Shown: positions 59,004 through 64,000 of the stretch, piece after piece
How positions within the stretch are numbered: position 1 is the stretch's first letter
How the letters are laid out: each line of letters starts with the position of its first letter
Source of the DNA: Geobacter sp.
Lineage (GTDB): Bacteria > Desulfobacterota > Desulfuromonadia > Geobacterales > DSM-12255
Length of the DNA: 64,000 nt
Reading direction: 5' to 3'
Assembly (NCBI GenBank): GCA_009684525.1
Contig: WKKR01000007.1
Coordinates: forward strand, 82,509 to 146,508
The notes under the pieces: generated by a model
The model's input: the letters and a program-made list of their open reading frames with translations, nothing else
Database searches by the model: none
What the model was told of the DNA's origin: nothing
Translations under genes and position numbers: made by a program

Positions 59004-59761
59004 TGAGCGATCACAAGACCATGACATTGACACTGATCGTGTGGCGCCAGAAGAACGCCAACGATCCCGGAAAATTTGAGACATACACTGCCAAGGAGAT
59101 CACTGAGCACCATTCCTTCTTGGAGATGCTGGACGTCGTCAACGAAGATCTGATTAATGCTGGAAAAGAACCGATCGTGTTTGACCACGACTGCCGCGAA
59201 GGGATCTGTGGGATGTGCTCACAGGTCGTCAACGGCATGCCGCACGGTGGTCAAGAGCGCACTACCCTGTGCCAGTTACATATGCGGAAGTTCAAGGATG
59301 GCGACACGATTTATATTGAACCGTGGCGCGCTCGTGCCTTCCCGATCGTGAAAGACCTGGTTGTTGATCGCTCTGCACTCGACACGATTATCCAGGCTGG
59401 CGGCTATACTTCCTGCCATACTGGTGGCGTACCCGATGCTAACACGATCATGATTCCCAAGCCAATTGCTGAAGAGGCAACCGACGCTGCCGAATGCATC
59501 GGTTGCGGCGCCTGCGTGGCTGGGTGCCCCAACAGCGCAGCAATGCTCTTCACTGGTGCCAAGGTTTCACAGCTTGCGCTTCTCCCTCAGGGTAGGCCGG
59601 AAGCGGCACAGCGTGTTACCAACATGATCCAGGCCATGAGGGATTGTGGTTTTGGCAACTGCACCAACCATTACGAGTGCCAGGCTGCATGTCCCAAGGG
59701 TATTGATGTCAAATTTATCGCCAGGATGAATCGCGAATACCTGAAGGCGCTGTTCGCATAA
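59003..59761 (+). CDS. Succinate dehydrogenase/fumarate reductase iron-sulfur subunit
   Basis: 252 residues. The [2Fe-2S] ligands are in [15 protein letters not shown] plus the later Cys of TTLC. The [4Fe-4S] ligands are in [14 protein letters not shown]. The [3Fe-4S] ligands are in the C-terminal part with [14 protein letters not shown]. Carries electrons between the flavin subunit and the cytochrome b haems. The ATG shares one base with the preceding TAA. A strong terminator follows. Confidence 0.97.
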   Translation: MSDHKTMTLTLIVWRQKNANDPGKFETYTAKEITEHHSFLEMLDVVNEDLINAGKEPIVFDHDCREGICGMCSQVVNGMPHGGQERTTLCQLHMRKFKDGDTIYIEPWRARAFPIVKDLVVDRSALDTIIQAGGYTSCHTGGVPDANTIMIPKPIAEEATDAAECIGCGACVAGCPNSAAMLFTGAKVSQLALLPQGRPEAAQRVTNMIQAMRDCGFGNCTNHYECQAACPKGIDVKFIARMNREYLKALFA

Positions 59762-59783
59762 CCTATATTATGCAGGATTTAAT

Positions 59784-59815
59784 AGGGGCGGGGAGCATAT
59801 CCCCGCCCCTTTTTT
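59784..59815 (+). terminator. Terminator after the sdh/frd operon
   Basis: AGGGGCGGGGA (59784-59794) with TCCCCGCCCCT (59800-59810), a perfect 11-bp stem with a 5-nt loop, then TTTTT. Confidence 0.93.
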
Positions 59816-59831
59816 CGTGCAGGGTGTGAAT

Positions 59832-60707
59832 ATGTTCAGCTTTGCCAAGCTCATCTTTCGCGTTACCTTGGCTGGGACGTCTGATCGGTATCTGCTGTTT
59901 TCATTCAGGCGCCTTTTCAGGGATGAATTCATGCGGACCTGCAATGAGCGGGGGGAGCCGCTGATCTATGAGCAACTGTTCGGTCAGGCCCTGAGTCCTG
60001 ACCCTGCAGCAGTCAAGCGATTCCAGAAACCACCCTTGCCATTTGTGTTTGACTTTCCCGTCCTTTCTTCATCACACGCTTCCGCAAACGATGTCGACAT
60101 TGCCCTTGTATTGGCTGGTTCGGCAGTCAACAGCCTTTCACTATTCATTGCGTCTGTACAACGTACCCTCGCTCGCTGTGAATCAATCGCTCAAACCCCC
60201 ATCATCCTCCGACAGATTCTGTCCTGCGGGGTGAATGGCGACTTTGCAAATCTGTTGGATCCCGTCGGACGCTTAGTCTCTGATGGGCTTGTATTGCTGT
60301 CCCCGGATTCGTTCCCCAATCCGGTGTTGGCTGATGGTCATAGTGATGCTGCGGTTGTCCTGTTGACGCCACTGCGCCTGCTCAGTGACGGGCGACCAGT
60401 CCGCCAGTTGACCTTTAGCGATTTTGTCCGACCGCTCATGCGCAGATATTCGTCTCTTGCCTATTACTATTGCGGGATTGAGCCGAATATGGATTATAAA
60501 TGGCTGGCAAGGCAATCTGGTGACGTGCGGGTTGGATCTTCAACTGTGCAATGGGAGGAGTGGCCAGGTATGCAGGGAGGCTTGACTGGTGAGGTGCGAT
60601 TCAGCGCAGTGCCATCAGATCTTTTCCCCTTTCTCCAGTTTGGAGAATATTTCCATTTGGGGAAGGGGGCGGTCTATGGTATGGGGCGATACCTGCTCAG
60701 GCAGTGA
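59832..60707 (+). CDS. Cas6-like (RAMP) protein, stand-alone
   Basis: 291 residues from ATG 59832; a GTG at 59817 sits inside the terminator T-run. The last ~100 residues resemble the Cas6 C-terminal RAMP domain: LTFSDFVRPLMRRYSSLAYY, then a predicted strand GGLTGEVRFSAVP, then the Gly-rich loop GEYFHLGKGAVYGMGRY, which is the diagnostic Cas6 motif. The N-terminal half is less clear (LIFRVTLAGTSDRYLLFSF). Cas6 cleaves CRISPR precursor RNA, but no CRISPR array or other cas gene is in the window, so its substrate is open. Not obviously operonic with either neighbour. Confidence 0.7.
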   Translation: MFSFAKLIFRVTLAGTSDRYLLFSFRRLFRDEFMRTCNERGEPLIYEQLFGQALSPDPAAVKRFQKPPLPFVFDFPVLSSSHASANDVDIALVLAGSAVNSLSLFIASVQRTLARCESIAQTPIILRQILSCGVNGDFANLLDPVGRLVSDGLVLLSPDSFPNPVLADGHSDAAVVLLTPLRLLSDGRPVRQLTFSDFVRPLMRRYSSLAYYYCGIEPNMDYKWLARQSGDVRVGSSTVQWEEWPGMQGGLTGEVRFSAVPSDLFPFLQFGEYFHLGKGAVYGMGRYLLRQ

Positions 60708-60744
60708 AAAGTCCTGTTGGGGGCCTGCCATTGTGAACGAGGTG

Positions 60745-60903
60745 CTAATAGATGAGTATATAGCCGTGATCTTGGGCGATCTTTGAGATCTCCAGGGTGT
60801 CACGGATCAGATATGATTTTCCTTCTAGAGTAAACGTGGAGGTCCCATCGCCATTGTCAACGACACTTTCGATGAGCGTTTCAAAAAGGGCAGTCTTTAC
60901 CAT
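60745..60903 (-). CDS. Small conserved-looking protein of unknown function (52 residues)
   Basis: Reads MVKTALFETLIESVVDNGDG, then a beta-type stretch TSTFTLEGKSYLIRD, ending QDHGYILIY. AAGGAGGT lies 6 bp before the ATG, a near-consensus RBS. Composition is normal for a folded small protein (balanced acidic/basic, no membrane segment). Convergent with the Cas6-like gene, 37 bp apart, and divergent from malQ. I do not recognise the family; coding is supported by RBS and composition only. Confidence 0.6.
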   Translation of the reverse strand: MVKTALFETLIESVVDNGDGTSTFTLEGKSYLIRDTLEISKIAQDHGYILIY

Positions 60904-61018
60904 GTTCGCACCTCCTTATTGACTCCTTTCTAACATGATTGCCACCCCGCCGTAAAGTCCTCATCTCGTTGCATTGCCTACCTGCTGTGGCATACTGAAT
61001 CCATCAGCGGGAGGATTC

Positions 61019-62503
61019 ATGAACATTCAACGCAAGAGTGGCATACTGCTCCACCCTACTTCGCTCCCTGGACATGGAGGCATTGGCACTTTTGGTGGTG
61101 AGGCGCGACAATTTGTCGATTTCCTGCAAGCTGCGGGGCAGGTTCTCTGGCAAGTCCTCCCATTGGGGCCTCCCGGTTACGGGAACTCTCCCTATTCCTG
61201 CTATTCGGCATTTGCCGGTAATCCATTGCTGATCGACCTTGCCACTGTCGTGTCGGAAGGTGATCTGCGAAACGATGAAATATCGCCGGTTGTGGCTGAG
61301 GAACGGATAGATTTTACCGGTGTTGCTGCATATAAATTAAGGTTGCTACGCCAGGCAGCGGATCGGTTTTTTGCCGGCAATGATCCACGCCGCACGCACT
61401 CCTTCTGGCATTTTTGTGATACTTCTTTCTGGCTCCACGATTACGCCCTGTTTATGGCCCTGAAAGATCTGTTCAAGGGGAAGTGCTGGAACCGCTGGCC
61501 AAAGGAGCTCGTGCTGCGCAATCGTGATGAGTGCGCAGAATATTCACATCGCCTCGGGCATGAGGTTGGATTCCATAAGTACATGCAATGGCAGTTTCAC
61601 CGACAATGGAAGGCAGTCAAGCAGTATGCCAATGAACGGAACATCTTGATTGTCGGCGATACTCCCATATTTGTTGCCTATGATTCGGTTGACGTATGGT
61701 GTAATCAGCATCTCTTTAAATTGGATAGTCACCGTCTACCGGAGTTGGTAGCCGGCGTGCCACCAGATTATTTCAGCAAGACCGGTCAACGTTGGGGAAA
61801 TCCTGTCTATGATTGGGAAAGACTTGCCGCAGATGGATTTGGCTGGTGGATTGCCCGCTTGAAAAACGATCTTTCCCTGTATGATGTTGTTCGGCTCGAT
61901 CATTTCAGGGGTTTTGAGGCGTATTGGGAGATACCGGCTAAGGAAAAGACCGCCATAAAAGGGCAATGGGTCAAAGGGCCAGGTGAAGCGCTCTTCAGCT
62001 CTTTTCAGGCTGCTGTTGGCAAGCTGCCGTTCATTGCCGAGGACCTCGGCCTCATTACACCAGAAGTGCTCAGTTTGCGAGACCGTTTCGGTCTGCCGGG
62101 GATGAAGGTGCTTCAGTTTGCGTTTGAGGGGGGGGCACGGAACGGCTACCTCCCGCATAACTATGTGCCGAATTGTGTTGTCTACACGGGGACCCACGAT
62201 AACGATACAACGCAAGGGTGGTTTGACACATTGAACGGCGAACAGCAGCGTCGCGTCTGCCGCTATCTCCGCTGCACTCCGGAAGAAGTCGTTTGGGAAA
62301 TGATCCGATTGGCGCTCTCTTCTGTTGCCGCAACCGCGATCATTCCGCTGCAGGATATCTTGGGACTGTCAGGTTCCGCACGCATGAATACTCCCGGTAC
62401 GGTCGGCGAGAACTGGCGTTGGCGCTTTTCCTCGCATGACCTTACCGCGGACTCTGCAATCCGCCTCAGGGAATTGACCGAATTCTATGCGAGGTATCCC
62501 TAG
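61019..62503 (+). CDS. malQ: 4-alpha-glucanotransferase
   Basis: 494 residues from ATG 61019 with GGGAGGA upstream (15 codons after an earlier in-frame start). GH77 features: RKSGILLHPTSLPGHGGIGT N terminus, QVLPLGPPGYGNSPYSCYSA, nucleophile region DVVRLDHFRGFEAYW, acid/base region FIAEDLGLITPEV, and YTGTHDNDTTQGW. Rearranges alpha-1,4-glucans in glycogen or maltodextrin metabolism. Appears monocistronic. Confidence 0.96.
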   Translation: MNIQRKSGILLHPTSLPGHGGIGTFGGEARQFVDFLQAAGQVLWQVLPLGPPGYGNSPYSCYSAFAGNPLLIDLATVVSEGDLRNDEISPVVAEERIDFTGVAAYKLRLLRQAADRFFAGNDPRRTHSFWHFCDTSFWLHDYALFMALKDLFKGKCWNRWPKELVLRNRDECAEYSHRLGHEVGFHKYMQWQFHRQWKAVKQYANERNILIVGDTPIFVAYDSVDVWCNQHLFKLDSHRLPELVAGVPPDYFSKTGQRWGNPVYDWERLAADGFGWWIARLKNDLSLYDVVRLDHFRGFEAYWEIPAKEKTAIKGQWVKGPGEALFSSFQAAVGKLPFIAEDLGLITPEVLSLRDRFGLPGMKVLQFAFEGGARNGYLPHNYVPNCVVYTGTHDNDTTQGWFDTLNGEQQRRVCRYLRCTPEEVVWEMIRLALSSVAATAIIPLQDILGLSGSARMNTPGTVGENWRWRFSSHDLTADSAIRLRELTEFYARYP

Positions 62504-62521
62504 AGGCAGTCTGGAAAAAGG

Positions 62522-62549
62522 TTGACAGATTCTGTCGGGTTTCTATAAA
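62522..62549 (+). promoter_or_regulatory. Sigma-70 promoter for the O-acetylhomoserine sulfhydrylase gene
   Basis: TTGACA (62522-62527), 16-bp spacer, TATAAA (62544-62549), 62 bp before the ATG. No riboswitch-like structure fits in the short leader. Confidence 0.7.
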
Positions 62550-62584
62550 GTCAAGCCAGTGTACTTGATAAAAATAGTGCGTAA

Positions 62585-63898
<1,314 letters not shown>

Positions 63899-64000
63899 CG
63901 AGGTGCATATTTCGTCAGAGGGAGCTGTGGAGATATCAGCCACTTAGCCAGAACCGATAATTTTCTGAAAAAACTCCTTGACGGTGCAGCGGGGAGTTTG
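63899..64000. other. Right window edge, no gene recognised
   Basis: 102 bp after metY. No terminator or start codon with a good RBS is evident. A TTGACG near 63980 could be a -35 element for a gene beyond the edge. Confidence 0.3.

Noticed and set aside
59700..61020. CRISPR array next to the Cas6-like gene
   Set aside because: No short direct repeats with regular spacers were found on either side.

Overview
The window is a chromosomal segment that looks like a Geobacter-type bacterium (order Desulfuromonadales/Geobacterales). This rests on gene order (rplM-rpsI-argC; tRNAs-tuf-rpmG-tRNA-Trp-secE-nusG-rplKAJL-rpoBC-str-S10-spc-alpha), on a three-subunit succinate dehydrogenase/fumarate reductase with a single cytochrome b subunit, and on a secreted RCC1-repeat protein. 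The taxonomic call is inference; no 16S gene is present. By eye the left half is GC-rich, while roughly 47-56 kb is visibly more AT-rich.

Layout. 1-2.8 kb: a secreted RCC1-repeat protein cut by the left edge. 3.0-8.0 kb: a non-homologous end-joining operon with two Ku genes, a stand-alone LigD-type polymerase, a LigD phosphoesterase-ligase and a DUF72 protein. 8.1-10.3 kb: an NfeD/SPFH membrane pair and two small exported proteins. 10.4-14.9 kb: CCA-adding-type enzyme, truA, rplM-rpsI, a MITE-like repeat and argC. 14.9-18.1 kb (minus strand): a PilZ protein and a polar amino-acid ABC transporter whose permease carries an extra periplasmic TPR-like domain. 18.3-20.2 kb: a YgiQ-type radical SAM protein.

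20.2-53.8 kb is the core information-processing block: four tRNAs, tuf copy 1, rpmG, tRNA-Trp, secE-nusG, rplK-rplA, an L10 leader RNA, rplJ-rplL, rpoB-rpoC, then a long leader followed by rpsL-rpsG-fusA-tuf copy 2 and the S10, spc and alpha operons through rplQ. rpmD (L30) is not intact. Its usual place between rpsE and rplO holds a 201-bp stretch that may contain its decayed remains.

54-56 kb (minus strand): tgt and mazG. 56.4-59.8 kb: cytochrome b, flavoprotein and iron-sulfur subunits of succinate dehydrogenase/fumarate reductase. 59.8-64 kb: a stand-alone Cas6-like protein with no CRISPR array in view, a 52-residue unknown protein on the minus strand, malQ, and an O-acetylhomoserine sulfhydrylase.

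Most of the window is conserved housekeeping. The parts worth a second look are the split LigD/tandem Ku module, the TPR-permease fusion, the apparent rpmD decay, the two matching tuf copies, the leader regions before rpsL and the sdh operon, paired DnaA boxes near 54.0 kb, and the orphan Cas6-like gene.
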